Assembly: GCF_004217285.1 (NCBI RefSeq)
Contig: NZ_SHKS01000011.1
Coordinates: forward strand, 62,001-126,000
Length of the DNA stretch: 64,000 nucleotides
Direction of reading: 5' to 3'
Source: Streptomyces sp. BK239
GTDB lineage: Bacteria; Actinomycetota; Actinomycetes; Streptomycetales; Streptomycetaceae
A program made the position numbers and the translations under genes. The number at the start of each line of letters is the position of its first letter. Position 1 is the stretch's first letter. The notes under the pieces are model-generated. The model was not told the DNA's origin. It was given only the letters and a program-made list of their open reading frames with translations, and did not search any database. Positions 1-8,914 of the stretch are shown here, in pieces.

Positions 1-1
1 G

Positions 2-817
2 CTCGCCTGGCATCTGGGCGCCCTCGCCGTCCTCGCGGTGATCCTTTATCCCGTGCTCTGGGTGGTCGGCGGCTCGTTCAAGAAGAGCGAGGACATCGTC
101 GGCAGCCTGGATCTCTTCCCGGGCTCCCCGATCACCTCGAACTACACGCGGCTCACCGAGGGCATCGCGGACATCTCGATCTCCACCTTCTTCCTCAACT
201 CGCTCACCCTCGCCGTGGGCTCGGTGGCCGGGATCCTGCTGTCGTGCTCGCTGACGGCGTACGCCTTCTCGCGGATCAGGTTCGCCGGCCGCAACGTGCT
301 GTTCACGCTGATGATCGGCACGCTCCTGCTGCCCTACCACGTGCTGCTGATCCCGCAGTACGTGCTGTTCCGCAACATGGAGATGATCAACTCGTACACC
401 CCGCTGCTGCTGGGAAAGTACCTGGCCACGGACGCGTTCTTCGTCTTCCTGATGATGCAGTTCATGCGCAACCTGCCCAAGGAACTCGACGAGGCGGCCC
501 GCCTCGACGGCTGCGGGCACCTGCGCATCTACTGGTCGATCGTGCTCCCGCTGTGCCGGCCGGCCCTGATCACCAGCGCGATCTTCACCTTCATCAACGC
601 CTGGAACGACTTCATGGGCCCGCTGATCTACCTCAACGAGCCCGACAAGTACACCGTCTCCCTGGGCCTGAAGATGTTCGTGGACCAGGAGGGCGTGGCC
701 GACTACGGCGGCATGATCGCCATGTCGCTGGTCGCCCTGCTGCCGGTGCTGGCCTTCTTCCTGGCCTTCCAGCGCTACCTCATCGACGGCATGGCGACGT
801 CCGGGCTGAAGGGCTGA
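2..817 (+). CDS. Carbohydrate ABC transporter permease, 5' end cut by the window
   Basis: This is a membrane permease of a sugar ABC importer of the MalG/UgpE type (CUT1 family). The frame is already open at base 2, so the true start is upstream; the first start inside is GTG 38. Several hydrophobic segments are visible. The cytoplasmic EAA loop that docks the ATPase subunit is intact: EAARLDGCG near residues 152-160 (counted from GTG 38), followed by the IVLP end of the motif. The partner permease and binding protein would lie to the left. A YesL-like gene follows after 10 bases and a rhamnogalacturonan lyase-like gene after that. The substrate may therefore be a pectin-derived oligosaccharide; this is inferred from neighbours only. 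Confidence 0.9.
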   Translation, partial: LAWHLGALAVLAVILYPVLWVVGGSFKKSEDIVGSLDLFPGSPITSNYTRLTEGIADISISTFFLNSLTLAVGSVAGILLSCSLTAYAFSRIRFAGRNVLFTLMIGTLLLPYHVLLIPQYVLFRNMEMINSYTPLLLGKYLATDAFFVFLMMQFMRNLPKELDEAARLDGCGHLRIYWSIVLPLCRPALITSAIFTFINAWNDFMGPLIYLNEPDKYTVSLGLKMFVDQEGVADYGGMIAMSLVALLPVLAFFLAFQRYLIDGMATSGLKG

Positions 818-827
818 GACGATCACG

Positions 828-1418
828 ATGGCCGAGGCACATGTGAAGGCGCGCAGGGAGTCGGTCCTCGCCGAGCGGTTCGCCGTGTTCGCCGAGTGCC
901 TGCTCACCGGGGTGTGGATCTCGGTGACCTCGCTGGGCGTGGTCACCGTTCCGGCGGCCTTCGCGGCCGGGGCGCGGCACCTGCGCCGCCGCACCGCGCA
1001 CGAGGGGGGCGGCTGGCGGGAGTTCGCCGCCGACTTCCGCGGCGCGCTGCGCGGCGGGTGGCTCGTCGGGCTCGCGGGATGGGCCGCGGCGGTCGCGGTC
1101 CGGGTGGACGTCCAGGCCGTGCGCGCGGGGCTCCCGGGCGGGCCGCTCGTCGGGGCCGCCGGGGTGCTCGCGCTGATCGGGTTCGTGGTGGCCGTGCTGC
1201 GTGCCGCGGCGGTGTGGTCGCCGGGAGCGAGGTGGCGGACCCTGCTGGCGTCGGCCGGCCGCCGGACGGTCCTGGACCCGGCCGGGTCCTTCCTGATCAT
1301 CGCCGGGCTGGCCGTGGTGGCGTTGTCCGCCTGGTTCGTCGCACCGCTCGCGGTCCCCGTGCTGGGGGCCGTGGCGGCCGCCGCCCTCGCCGTGGAGGAG
1401 CGGTACCGGCGCCGCTGA
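828..1418 (+). CDS. YesL-like (DUF624) membrane protein
   Basis: This is a 196-residue protein with about four hydrophobic segments (near residues 20-45, 75-90, 105-125 and 150-185). It resembles the YesL/DUF624 family, whose members usually sit beside sugar ABC transporters and whose role is not settled. The ATG lies 10 bases after the permease stop, so the two are probably co-transcribed. In Bacillus subtilis yesL belongs to the rhamnogalacturonan locus with the yesOPQ transporter and yetA. The same three kinds of gene are adjacent here. The family call rests on length, membrane pattern and context, with no catalytic motif to confirm it. Confidence 0.7.
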   Translation: MAEAHVKARRESVLAERFAVFAECLLTGVWISVTSLGVVTVPAAFAAGARHLRRRTAHEGGGWREFAADFRGALRGGWLVGLAGWAAAVAVRVDVQAVRAGLPGGPLVGAAGVLALIGFVVAVLRAAAVWSPGARWRTLLASAGRRTVLDPAGSFLIIAGLAVVALSAWFVAPLAVPVLGAVAAAALAVEERYRRR

Positions 1419-1530
1419 CGGGCGGCGCCCCGCAGCTGGGCCGGCGCACGGGCGCCGCGCCTTCATCTGTCATGCCCCTGACCAGTAGCGGGGACAAGCC
1501 TCCCGCACGCAGAAGGAAAGGCCGCATCCC

Positions 1531-4266
1531 ATGTCTCCCATCCCCCGCAGGTCCCTGCTCAAGGCGGCCGCCGTCGCCGGCGCCGCCGCCCAGTTCAGCT
1601 GGGCTCTGGGGACCAGGAACGCGCAGGCCGCAGCCGCCGCGCCGGCCGACACCGACCCGGTCACCCTGGACTGGCTGGAGGACGGCGGCCTCGGCGCCGC
1701 CCCCGGCTCCACCCTCGGCGTGCCCTGGCCGATGGGCGCCTACCAGGAGGACCAGACCTTCGCCCTGACCGACGCCGGCGGCAAGGCCGTCCCCGTCCAG
1801 TCCTGGCCGATCGCCTACTGGCCCGACGGGTCCCTCAAGTGGACCGCCCACGCAGTCAGTTCGGGCTCCGGAAAGCTCACCCTCAGCGCCGGCGCGCCCG
1901 CCGCCCCCGCGCAGAAGGTCACCGTCACCGCGAACACCGGCCTCGTCACCGTCTCCACCGGTGTCATCACCGCGAAGATCGGCAAGTCCGGCCCCACGCT
2001 GGTCAAGTCCGTCACCCGCGGCTCCACCGAGATCGCCAGGAACGGCCGGCTGGTCATGATCCGGCAGCCCGAGATCGAGGACGACGAACAGGGCAAGGTC
2101 AGGACCGAGCAGTTCGAGGGCGCGATCGACGCGGTCACCGTGGAACAGGACGGCCCGGTCCGCGCGGTCGTCCGTGTCGACGGCAAGCACCGCAGAGGCA
2201 GCCGGAGTTGGCTGCCGTTCTCCATCCGCCTCTACTTCTACGCCGGCGCCGACTCCTTCCGTATGGTGCACACCATCACCTACGACGGGAAGCAGGAACC
2301 CGGCAAGGCCGAGGGCGACTTCATCCGAGGACTCGGCGTCCGCTTCACCGTCCCGATGCGCGACCAGTCCTACGACCGCCACATCCGCATCGGCGGCGAG
2401 GGCACCGGACTGCTGCGTGAAGCCGTCAAGGGCATCACCGGCCTGCGCCGCGACCCCGGCGCGGCGGTCCAGGCGGCCCAGTACGCCGGCCAGAAGCTCC
2501 CCGACCCCGCCACCTGGGACCAGCGCGTCACCACCCGGCTGCAGTACATCCCCGAATGGGGGGACTACACCCTCTCCCAGCTCTCCGCCGACGGCTTCAC
2601 CCTGCGCAAGCGCACCAAGAAGGGCCACGGCTGGATCGCCGCCGGCGGCGGCAGGCGCGCCTCCGGCTTCGGGTACGTCGGCGGCGTCAGCGGCGGCCTC
2701 TCGTTCGGCCTCAGGGACTTCTGGGAGAGCCACCCCTCCCAGCTCGACATCCGCGACGCGCACACCGACGAGGCCGAGGTCACCCTCTGGCTCTGGTCCC
2801 CCGAGGCCCAGCCCATGGACCTGCGCTTCTACCACGACGGCATGGGCCAGGACACCTTCCCCGAACAGCTCGAAGGCCTCAACATCACCTACGAGGACTA
2901 CGAGCCCGGCTTCGGCACCCCCTACGGGATCGCCCGTACCTCCGAACTCCTCTTCTGGGCCAACGAGTCCACCCCCGCCCCCGAGACGCTCGCCGCCCAG
3001 GTCGAGTCGGTCCGCGTGCCGCCGCAGCTCGCCGCCCCGCCCAGGCAGCTCATCAAGGCCAAGGTCTTCGGCCCCGGCCTCTACTCCGAGCCGGACCGCT
3101 CCACCCCGGCCAAGGCGAAGATCGAGGACCACCTCGACTTCCTCTTCACCTACTACAAGGACCAGGTGGAGCAGCGCCGCTGGTACGGCTTCTGGGACCA
3201 CGGCGACATCATGCACACCTACGACACCGTCAGACACCAGTGGCGGTACGACATCGGCGGCTACGCCTGGGACAACTCCGAGCTCTCACCCGACCTGTGG
3301 CTCTGGTACGCGTACCTGCGCAGCGGCCGCGCCGACATCTTCCGCTTCGCCGAGGCGATGACCCGGCACACCGGCGAGGTCGACGTCTACCACCTCGGCA
3401 AGTGGGCGGGCCTCGGCACCCGGCACGGCGTCCAGCACTACGCCGACAGCGCCAAGCAGCAGCGCATCGCCAACACCACCTACCGCCGCTACTACTACTT
3501 CCTCACCGCCGACGAACGCGTCGGCGACCTCATGCACGCCAACGTCGACTCCGACGAGACGTTCCTCGTCCTCGACCCCATCCGCAAGATCCGCACCGAG
3601 CCCTACACCCCCGACCGGCACGCCCTGTCGATCGGCTTCGGCACCGACTGGAGCGGCCTGGTCTCGGCCTGGCTCACCGAGTGGGAGCGCAAGGGCCCCA
3701 AGTGGGAGAAGGCCAGGGCGCGCGTCCTGTCGACCATGGAGACCATCGCCGCCCAGCCCAACGGATTCGTGCAGGGCAGCGGACTGTACGACCTCGACAC
3801 GGGCCGGTTCGCCATCGCCGACAAGCCGGTCGTCGGCGTCTCGCACCTCTCCGCCGTCTTCGGCCTGAACGAACTGTGCGCCGAACTCATCCACCTCGTC
3901 GACATGCCGAAGTTCGACGAGGCCTACTACGACTACTGCCGCTACTTCAACGCCACCAAGGCCGAACAGGCCGCACGCTACGGCGCCAACTTCGGCAGCC
4001 TGCTGCTCTTCCAGGGCCATTCCCGCCTCGACGCCTATGCCGCCGTCCAGACCGGCGACACGAAACTCGCCGCACGCGCGTGGGACAAGTTCTACAACTC
4101 CGACGGCTACAAGGAGTCCGCGCCCTGGCGGACGGAGCCGCTCAGCGGCCCCGCCGCCCTGGTGCCGGGCAGCGAGGCCGCATGGGTGTCCACCAACGAC
4201 ACCGCGCTCTACGGCCTCGCCGCGATCGAGAACCTGGCCCTCCTCGGCGACCGCATGCCGTCGTGA
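1531..4266 (+). CDS. Tat-exported exo-rhamnogalacturonan lyase family protein (PcRGLX/YetA-like)
   Basis: This is a large secreted protein of 911 residues. The N-terminus carries a twin-arginine signal (PRRSLLK at residues 5-11, then a hydrophobic stretch and an Ala-rich cleavage region near residue 35), so it should leave the cell folded through the Tat system. The body is rich in Trp, Tyr and Asp, as carbohydrate-active enzymes often are. It looks like the PcRGLX/YetA family (polysaccharide lyase family 26 relatives), which releases unsaturated disaccharides from rhamnogalacturonan I. A purine-rich GAAGGAAAGG near 1512 serves as ribosome site. The neighbouring sugar permease and YesL-like gene support a pectin role. 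The precise substrate is not proven by sequence reading. Confidence 0.68.
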   Translation: MSPIPRRSLLKAAAVAGAAAQFSWALGTRNAQAAAAAPADTDPVTLDWLEDGGLGAAPGSTLGVPWPMGAYQEDQTFALTDAGGKAVPVQSWPIAYWPDGSLKWTAHAVSSGSGKLTLSAGAPAAPAQKVTVTANTGLVTVSTGVITAKIGKSGPTLVKSVTRGSTEIARNGRLVMIRQPEIEDDEQGKVRTEQFEGAIDAVTVEQDGPVRAVVRVDGKHRRGSRSWLPFSIRLYFYAGADSFRMVHTITYDGKQEPGKAEGDFIRGLGVRFTVPMRDQSYDRHIRIGGEGTGLLREAVKGITGLRRDPGAAVQAAQYAGQKLPDPATWDQRVTTRLQYIPEWGDYTLSQLSADGFTLRKRTKKGHGWIAAGGGRRASGFGYVGGVSGGLSFGLRDFWESHPSQLDIRDAHTDEAEVTLWLWSPEAQPMDLRFYHDGMGQDTFPEQLEGLNITYEDYEPGFGTPYGIARTSELLFWANESTPAPETLAAQVESVRVPPQLAAPPRQLIKAKVFGPGLYSEPDRSTPAKAKIEDHLDFLFTYYKDQVEQRRWYGFWDHGDIMHTYDTVRHQWRYDIGGYAWDNSELSPDLWLWYAYLRSGRADIFRFAEAMTRHTGEVDVYHLGKWAGLGTRHGVQHYADSAKQQRIANTTYRRYYYFLTADERVGDLMHANVDSDETFLVLDPIRKIRTEPYTPDRHALSIGFGTDWSGLVSAWLTEWERKGPKWEKARARVLSTMETIAAQPNGFVQGSGLYDLDTGRFAIADKPVVGVSHLSAVFGLNELCAELIHLVDMPKFDEAYYDYCRYFNATKAEQAARYGANFGSLLLFQGHSRLDAYAAVQTGDTKLAARAWDKFYNSDGYKESAPWRTEPLSGPAALVPGSEAAWVSTNDTALYGLAAIENLALLGDRMPS

Positions 4267-4303
4267 CCGGCACGGCCGTCAGGACTGCCGGGGCTGGGAG
4301 GCC

Positions 4304-6664
4304 CTAGCCCATCCTCCCCAGGACCTCCCGCACCCGTCGGACGTCCCGGAGCCGCCGCTCGTAGGTCGCGCCGACCGCGAGCAGCAGCAGTCCGGCGAGT
4401 GCGGGAGGCGCCCAGCGGGGGAGCGCGTCGGCCACCTGCACCAGGAAGGGCGCCAGTTCGTGCAGGGCGTCCAGGACCAGCACCGAACCGCCGAGGACCA
4501 GCGGCGCCTTGAGGCGGTGCCGGGCGCCCAGCAGCGTCACCAGCAGGGCCGCCGCGCCCAGCAGCAGCGGACGCGTCCACTGCGCGTCACTCCACGCCGC
4601 CGCGAGGCTCGGCGCCAGCGTGGCGGCCAGCCCGGGACCGTACGCCGTCCACGACGGCGTCCCCGGATCGCGGCGGCGGCGCCAGGCGCCGATCAGCAGC
4701 GCCGGCACGGTCACCGGCAGGGTGTAAGCCTCAGGGGCGGTGACGTCCCAGGCGGCGAACCTGACCCAGGCGGCCGCCACGGCCAGGGCGGCCGCCGCGT
4801 ACCCCGCGGCCCGGCGGTCTTCGCGGACCGCCGTGCCCGCGGCGATCACCGAGCACAGCCCGAGCACCAGCGCCAGCATCGGCGGATCGGTCACGGAGAG
4901 CCCCACGGCGAGCAGCGCGGCGGCGGCGCCCGTCACCTCGACGGGCACCCCCGCCGGGCTCCCGGCCAGCCGCGCGCCGAGTGCGGCCGCGACCACGGGC
5001 ACCAGGAGGACCAGCACGGCGGTGTGTGAGGGCTGCCAGTGCGCCGCCGCCCCCGTCGCACCCGCCAGCGCGGTCGCGTACGCGAGCGCCGCCGGCGCCA
5101 TGACCGGCGCGAAGCCCGGCCGGCGCGAGGCCACGGCGCACAGCACGGTCAGCGCCGACAGCACCGTCAGCGTCGCCGACTGCGCCGCGAGCGACAGGAA
5201 GGCGAGCGGGACGGAGGCGGCCAGAGCGAACCACGGCACGGACAGGAAGGCCGCCGCCACCGCCACGCACCCCACGATCACGAGGCCCGCCGCGTACGGC
5301 AGCCGAAGCGTCGCCGGCAGCACCATCCCCACCGTCCAGGCCAGCCCCAGCGCACCGGTCCGCGCCCAGGCGCCCCAGGCCTCCCGCCGCGCGGCCACCA
5401 CCAGGACGGCGGTGACGGCCGCCAGGACGACGACAGCCTGGACCGGGTACGGCGGCCACGGCAGGTCCACGGTCACCGCGGCGCGCGCATCGGACGGCGT
5501 ACCCGACCACGGCCGCGCCGCCCAGCCCAGCGGCCCCAGCAGCGTGACCACGGCCAGCGGCGCCGCCCACAGCAGCGCCAACGCGTGCACGACGGCGCCC
5601 GCGCGCACCAGACCCTCCCGCACCGGCTCCGCGAACCGGCCCCGGACCGCCGCCACCAGCGCGACGGCGCACGCCAGATGAGCCGGAACAGCCCAACCGG
5701 CGGGCAGCGACACCCGCAGCACGGCGCCGGCCGCCGCCACCAGCAGCAGACCGCCGGTCATCGCGAGCCCCCGCGCCGCCTCCGGCTTCGGCAGCGCCCG
5801 CGCCACGACCAGCGCGACAGCCGCCGCGAGGACGAGGAGCGCCGCCGCACGGGCGGCGGCGCCCGGACCGGCAGCCGTCCACGCCAGCGAGCCGGCCGTC
5901 AGAACGCCACCGGCGCCCAGGGCGAGCGCGCCGGTGACGGCGGTGACACGGACCGCGCGGACACCCGCACGCGGCGCCCCCGCCGCGTCCAGAGCGGACG
6001 TCGCCAACAACGCCGCCGAGACCGCGTGAAGATCCGCGCCCGACGCGACCGCCCACAGCGGCAGGGTCAGTTGAGCGACGGCCAGCGCCGCCGGAACCGG
6101 CAGCCGCAGCGCGCCGAGACCCCGGCCGTACGCCGCCCACAACCCCGCCAGCACAGCCGACGCCCCTGCCGTGTACGCCGTCCCGTCGACGCCGCCCAGG
6201 GCGACCTCGTACAGCGCGTAGGCGTCGAGCACCGTCAGCGCCAGCCCCAGACCGGCCACCGACTCCGCCGTCGAACGCAGCCCGCGCTTCAGCAGCGGCA
6301 GCGGCGCGGCCAGCACGGCCACCGTGACCGAGCCCAGCACGGCGGCCCGCCCGGCGATCCCCATGTGACCCCAGCTGACCAGGGTGAAAGCCACCGCGGC
6401 AATCGTGAGCAGGACGCCGCCGAGCATCAGCAGGACGTTCTGCACGCGCGGAGCGCTCGTCTCGGGCGCCACCGCCGCACCGGCCGGACCCGCCGCGGGA
6501 CTCACCGCCGCACCGGCCGCGACGGGCGGTACGGACGGCTGCGCCTGCAAGGCGGCCAGCAGCCAGGCGCGGCGCGTCAGCAACTGCGCCCGGCGGGCGT
6601 CGAGTTGCCACAACTCGGTGTCGAGGAGTCGTAGTTCCTCGGCCGGAGGCGGTATGTGCGTCAT
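4304..6664 (-). CDS. Very large polytopic membrane protein (SCO7613 C-terminal type)
   Basis: This is a protein of about 786 residues, nearly all hydrophobic, with some twenty or more possible membrane segments. A short soluble N-terminus has a helical, charged stretch (EELRLLDTELWQLDARRAQ) and then an Ala/Pro linker before the membrane part. This layout fits the actinobacterial proteins named after the SCO7613 C-terminal domain, whose function is unknown. I start it at the ATG at 6664 because translation then begins directly at the charged helix; an in-frame ATG at 6706 is also possible. It converges on the lyase gene, with only 37 bases between their stops. No transporter or enzyme motif was recognised. 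Confidence 0.75.
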   Translation of the reverse strand: MTHIPPPAEELRLLDTELWQLDARRAQLLTRRAWLLAALQAQPSVPPVAAGAAVSPAAGPAGAAVAPETSAPRVQNVLLMLGGVLLTIAAVAFTLVSWGHMGIAGRAAVLGSVTVAVLAAPLPLLKRGLRSTAESVAGLGLALTVLDAYALYEVALGGVDGTAYTAGASAVLAGLWAAYGRGLGALRLPVPAALAVAQLTLPLWAVASGADLHAVSAALLATSALDAAGAPRAGVRAVRVTAVTGALALGAGGVLTAGSLAWTAAGPGAAARAAALLVLAAAVALVVARALPKPEAARGLAMTGGLLLVAAAGAVLRVSLPAGWAVPAHLACAVALVAAVRGRFAEPVREGLVRAGAVVHALALLWAAPLAVVTLLGPLGWAARPWSGTPSDARAAVTVDLPWPPYPVQAVVVLAAVTAVLVVAARREAWGAWARTGALGLAWTVGMVLPATLRLPYAAGLVIVGCVAVAAAFLSVPWFALAASVPLAFLSLAAQSATLTVLSALTVLCAVASRRPGFAPVMAPAALAYATALAGATGAAAHWQPSHTAVLVLLVPVVAAALGARLAGSPAGVPVEVTGAAAALLAVGLSVTDPPMLALVLGLCSVIAAGTAVREDRRAAGYAAAALAVAAAWVRFAAWDVTAPEAYTLPVTVPALLIGAWRRRRDPGTPSWTAYGPGLAATLAPSLAAAWSDAQWTRPLLLGAAALLVTLLGARHRLKAPLVLGGSVLVLDALHELAPFLVQVADALPRWAPPALAGLLLLAVGATYERRLRDVRRVREVLGRMG

Positions 6665-6776
6665 GCTTCGGAGTGTGGCCGCCGTCACGGCGCACGGCAT
6701 GAGCACGGCTACTCAGTAGGTACTCAGAGTCCCCCCGCACGGAGCCGCCGCCTCCGGCGCACGGCACACTCGCCCC

Positions 6777-7223
6777 ATGGACTGGACCCACTACCGTTTC
6801 CGCAGCCTCTGGTTCCTGACCGCACCCCCCGAAGCGGTGTACGGCGCCCTGGAACGCCCCGAGGACTACCCGCGCTGGTGGCCCCAGGTCCGGGAGGTCA
6901 CCCGGATCGACGACACCACGGGAGTCGTCCGCGTCCGCTCCCTCCTGCCGTACGACATCACCTTCACCGCGCGCGAGACATGCCGCGACCCGGCTGCCGG
7001 GGTCCTGGAGATCGCGATGACCGGCGACCTCGACGGCTGGGCCCGCTGGACGGTCACCCCGCGCGGCACGGGCGCCCTCGCCCGCTACGACCAGGTCGTC
7101 GACGTGGCGAAGCCGATGCTCAGGAGGTTCGCCGTACCGGGGCGGCCCCTCTTCCGCGCCAACCACCGGCTGATGATGCGCGCCGGACGGCGCGGGCTGA
7201 ACGGGTACCTGCGAGCGGTTTGA
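6777..7223 (+). CDS. SRPBCC-family (polyketide cyclase/START-like) protein
   Basis: This is a 148-residue soluble protein with the SRPBCC pattern. It begins with a strand and the phrase TAPPEAVYGALERPEDYPRW, has central alternating strands and ends in a long amphipathic helix. The fold makes a deep hydrophobic pocket that can bind lipids or polyketides or catalyse cyclisation. There is no polyketide gene nearby, so a ligand cannot be named. It is divergent from the large membrane protein (112 bases between starts). Its stop overlaps the -35 element of the tRNA-Val promoter. Confidence 0.8.
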   Translation: MDWTHYRFRSLWFLTAPPEAVYGALERPEDYPRWWPQVREVTRIDDTTGVVRVRSLLPYDITFTARETCRDPAAGVLEIAMTGDLDGWARWTVTPRGTGALARYDQVVDVAKPMLRRFAVPGRPLFRANHRLMMRAGRRGLNGYLRAV

Positions 7224-7249
7224 AGGACACCCCGGGGGACCTGTATTGT
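7220..7249 (+). promoter_or_regulatory. Probable promoter of tRNA-Val
   Basis: A -35 element TTGAAG (7220-7225) and a -10 element TATTGT (7244-7249) are separated by 18 bases, a good match to the vegetative sigma factor. Transcription would start near 7256, a few bases before the mature tRNA 5' end at 7263. The -35 overlaps the stop codon of the SRPBCC gene. Confidence 0.6.
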
Positions 7250-7262
7250 TCAGTGCGTTCCC

Positions 7263-7334
7263 GGGCGATTAGCTCAGTGGGAGAGCGCTTCGTTCACACC
7301 GAAGAGGTCACTGGTTCGAACCCAGTATCGCCCA
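7263..7334 (+). tRNA. tRNA-Val (anticodon CAC)
   Basis: All four arms can be folded. The acceptor stem is GGGCGAT (7263-7269) with ATCGCCC (7327-7333) and discriminator A at 7334. The anticodon stem is CTTCG (7288-7292) with CGAAG (7300-7304), enclosing the loop TTCACAC with anticodon CAC at 7295-7297. The T loop reads TTCGAAC. CAC reads the GUG valine codon, common in this GC-rich genome. The 3' CCA is not fully encoded (ACC then G). tRNA genes are frequent integration sites, but no integrase or direct repeat is visible nearby. Confidence 0.97.
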
Positions 7335-7340
7335 CCGGGA

Positions 7341-7374
7341 AAGGCCGGTCCGCACACGCGGGCCGGCCTTCTTC
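7341..7374 (+). terminator. Terminator after tRNA-Val
   Basis: AAGGCCGGTCC (7341-7351) pairs with GGGCCGGCCTT (7360-7370) over 11 base pairs including one T-G wobble, with an 8-base loop. It is followed by the pyrimidine-rich CTTC. It sits directly behind the tRNA and is a convincing factor-independent terminator. Confidence 0.8.
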
Positions 7375-7430
7375 ATGCCGTCCCACCCGTCGATGCCGCC
7401 CCACCCGCCGGGCACATGCCCGTCTCACGC

Positions 7431-8156
7431 TCACGCCGCCGCAGGCAGCGCCGGGCGCAGCGGCCACGACGTGTCCACGGTCTCCGGGGAGCCGCTGCGC
7501 GCGAACCACGCCTGGAGCCCCCGCGCCTGCGCCGCGTGCCACGCCGTCTGCAACGCGTGCAACTCGGCCGGGGACAGCCGCTCCAGCCGCGCCGCGAACC
7601 GCCGGCCCAGCGCCCGCACGAGCTCCAGCGCGGCCGTCGCGTCCGCCGCCGCGTCATGCGCGTCGGCCAACGCCACCTCGTAGTGCGCGCACAGGTCGGT
7701 CAGCGTGCGGCGCCCCTTGCGGTAGCGGTCCAGATGCTTGTCCAGGACCCGCGGGTCCAGCACCCTGAGCGGCGCCGGCTCCAGCCAGTGCCCCAGCGAA
7801 GAGGCCCGGTGCCGGCGCAGCTCACGGTCCAGCAGCGTCAGGTCGAACGGCGCGTTCATCACCACCAACGGCCTTCCCGCCGCCGCCTGTTCGGCGAGCA
7901 GCTCGGCTATCTCGTACATCACCGGCGCCGGCCAGCGGCCGTTGCGGTGCAGATGGTCCTCCGTCAGCCCGTGCACCGCCGTCGCCTCGGCGGGCACCGG
8001 CACCCCCGGGTTCACCAGCCAGCGGCTCACCCGCGGCCGGACGCCGGGAGCGTCCTGCACGACGAGCGCGGCCGACACGATCCGGTCGGACTCGACGTCG
8101 ACGCCCGTCGTCTCCGTGTCGAAGGCGGCCAGAGGGCCCTCGTACCAGCACGTCAT
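7431..8156 (-). CDS. DEDDh-type 3'-5' exonuclease (DnaQ-like)
   Basis: This is a 241-residue stand-alone exonuclease of the RNase T/DNA polymerase III epsilon superfamily. All three exo motifs are readable: AAFDTETTG near residues 10-18 with the two catalytic acids, NAPFDLTLL near residue 100, and HDAAADA near residues 165-171 with the His and Asp of the DEDDh type. The expected activity is metal-dependent removal of nucleotides from 3' ends during repair, proofreading or RNA trimming. No polymerase or helicase domain is fused. It is divergent from the DUF4365 gene. Confidence 0.88.
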   Translation of the reverse strand: MTCWYEGPLAAFDTETTGVDVESDRIVSAALVVQDAPGVRPRVSRWLVNPGVPVPAEATAVHGLTEDHLHRNGRWPAPVMYEIAELLAEQAAAGRPLVVMNAPFDLTLLDRELRRHRASSLGHWLEPAPLRVLDPRVLDKHLDRYRKGRRTLTDLCAHYEVALADAHDAAADATAALELVRALGRRFAARLERLSPAELHALQTAWHAAQARGLQAWFARSGSPETVDTSWPLRPALPAAA

Positions 8157-8347
8157 ACCAACTCAACCCCTCGTTCAACAACGGCAGCTGACAGTCCGTC
8201 TTCTACCGCTTGGGTGATACCCGTGCTGTTTGCGCCGTACGCCGGTAGGACACAACAGAGGTACGGGTCTTTGCAGTTCAGAGGCTCGACAAGGACTTTC
8301 ACCCGGATCCCCGAGCGGGATCCGCCGTGCACGAGAGGCTGTTGTCC

Positions 8348-8914
8348 ATGGCGATAGCGCAGCCCGAACGGGGCGGGCTGCTGCCCGAACTCACGGGCCC
8401 CCAGCGCGGCACACTCGCCACCACCGCCTGCATGGAGACACTGCAGGTGGCCTATCTGCACGCGGTCGCAGCGGCCGCGGGCTGCTCGCTCTCCCAGCCC
8501 TTTCCCGACAACGGCATCGACTGGCACGTCAGCCACAGCGCCCCCGGGCACACCGTCGACGACGAGGTGACCATCAAGGTGCAGCTGAAAGCCACCTACC
8601 AGGTCCCGCCGAACCCGCCCGGCCGCACCTTCTCCTTCACGCTCGACAACGACCACCTCAGGAAGCTGGCCCGGACCCCGGTGTCCGTGCACAAGATCCT
8701 CGTCGTGATGCTCGTACCCCGGCTCCGGGACGACTGGCTGCGGGCCGGTCACGACCGTCTCGACCTCAGGCACTGCTGCTACTGGGTCAACCTGGCCGGC
8801 CACCCGGTCACCGGCCGCACCCGGACCACCGTGCGGATACCGACCGCCCGCGTCTTCGACGACCGGGCCCTGTGCGAGATCATGACCAGGGTCGGGACGG
8901 GAGGCAGACCATGA
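8348..8914 (+). CDS. DUF4365 protein, predicted PD-(D/E)XK-type nuclease
   Basis: This is a protein of about 188 residues. Near residues 47-77 it has GIDWHV, a stretch of strands, and then VQLKAT, the D...(E/Q)xK arrangement typical of DUF4365, a family grouped with restriction-like PD-(D/E)XK nucleases. The ATG at 8348 is preferred because GAGAGG lies about ten bases before it; a GTG at 8327 in the same frame lacks such a site. The stop overlaps the next start (ATGA at 8911-8914), so the two proteins are probably made together. A DNA-acting role, perhaps repair or defence, is an inference from the fold. Confidence 0.75.
   Translation: MAIAQPERGGLLPELTGPQRGTLATTACMETLQVAYLHAVAAAAGCSLSQPFPDNGIDWHVSHSAPGHTVDDEVTIKVQLKATYQVPPNPPGRTFSFTLDNDHLRKLARTPVSVHKILVVMLVPRLRDDWLRAGHDRLDLRHCCYWVNLAGHPVTGRTRTTVRIPTARVFDDRALCEIMTRVGTGGRP

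Noticed and set aside
7263..7334. tRNA-Val as a possible attachment site for an integrated element
   Set aside because: No integrase, excisionase or second copy of the tRNA 3' end was seen in the window, and the flanking genes look chromosomal.
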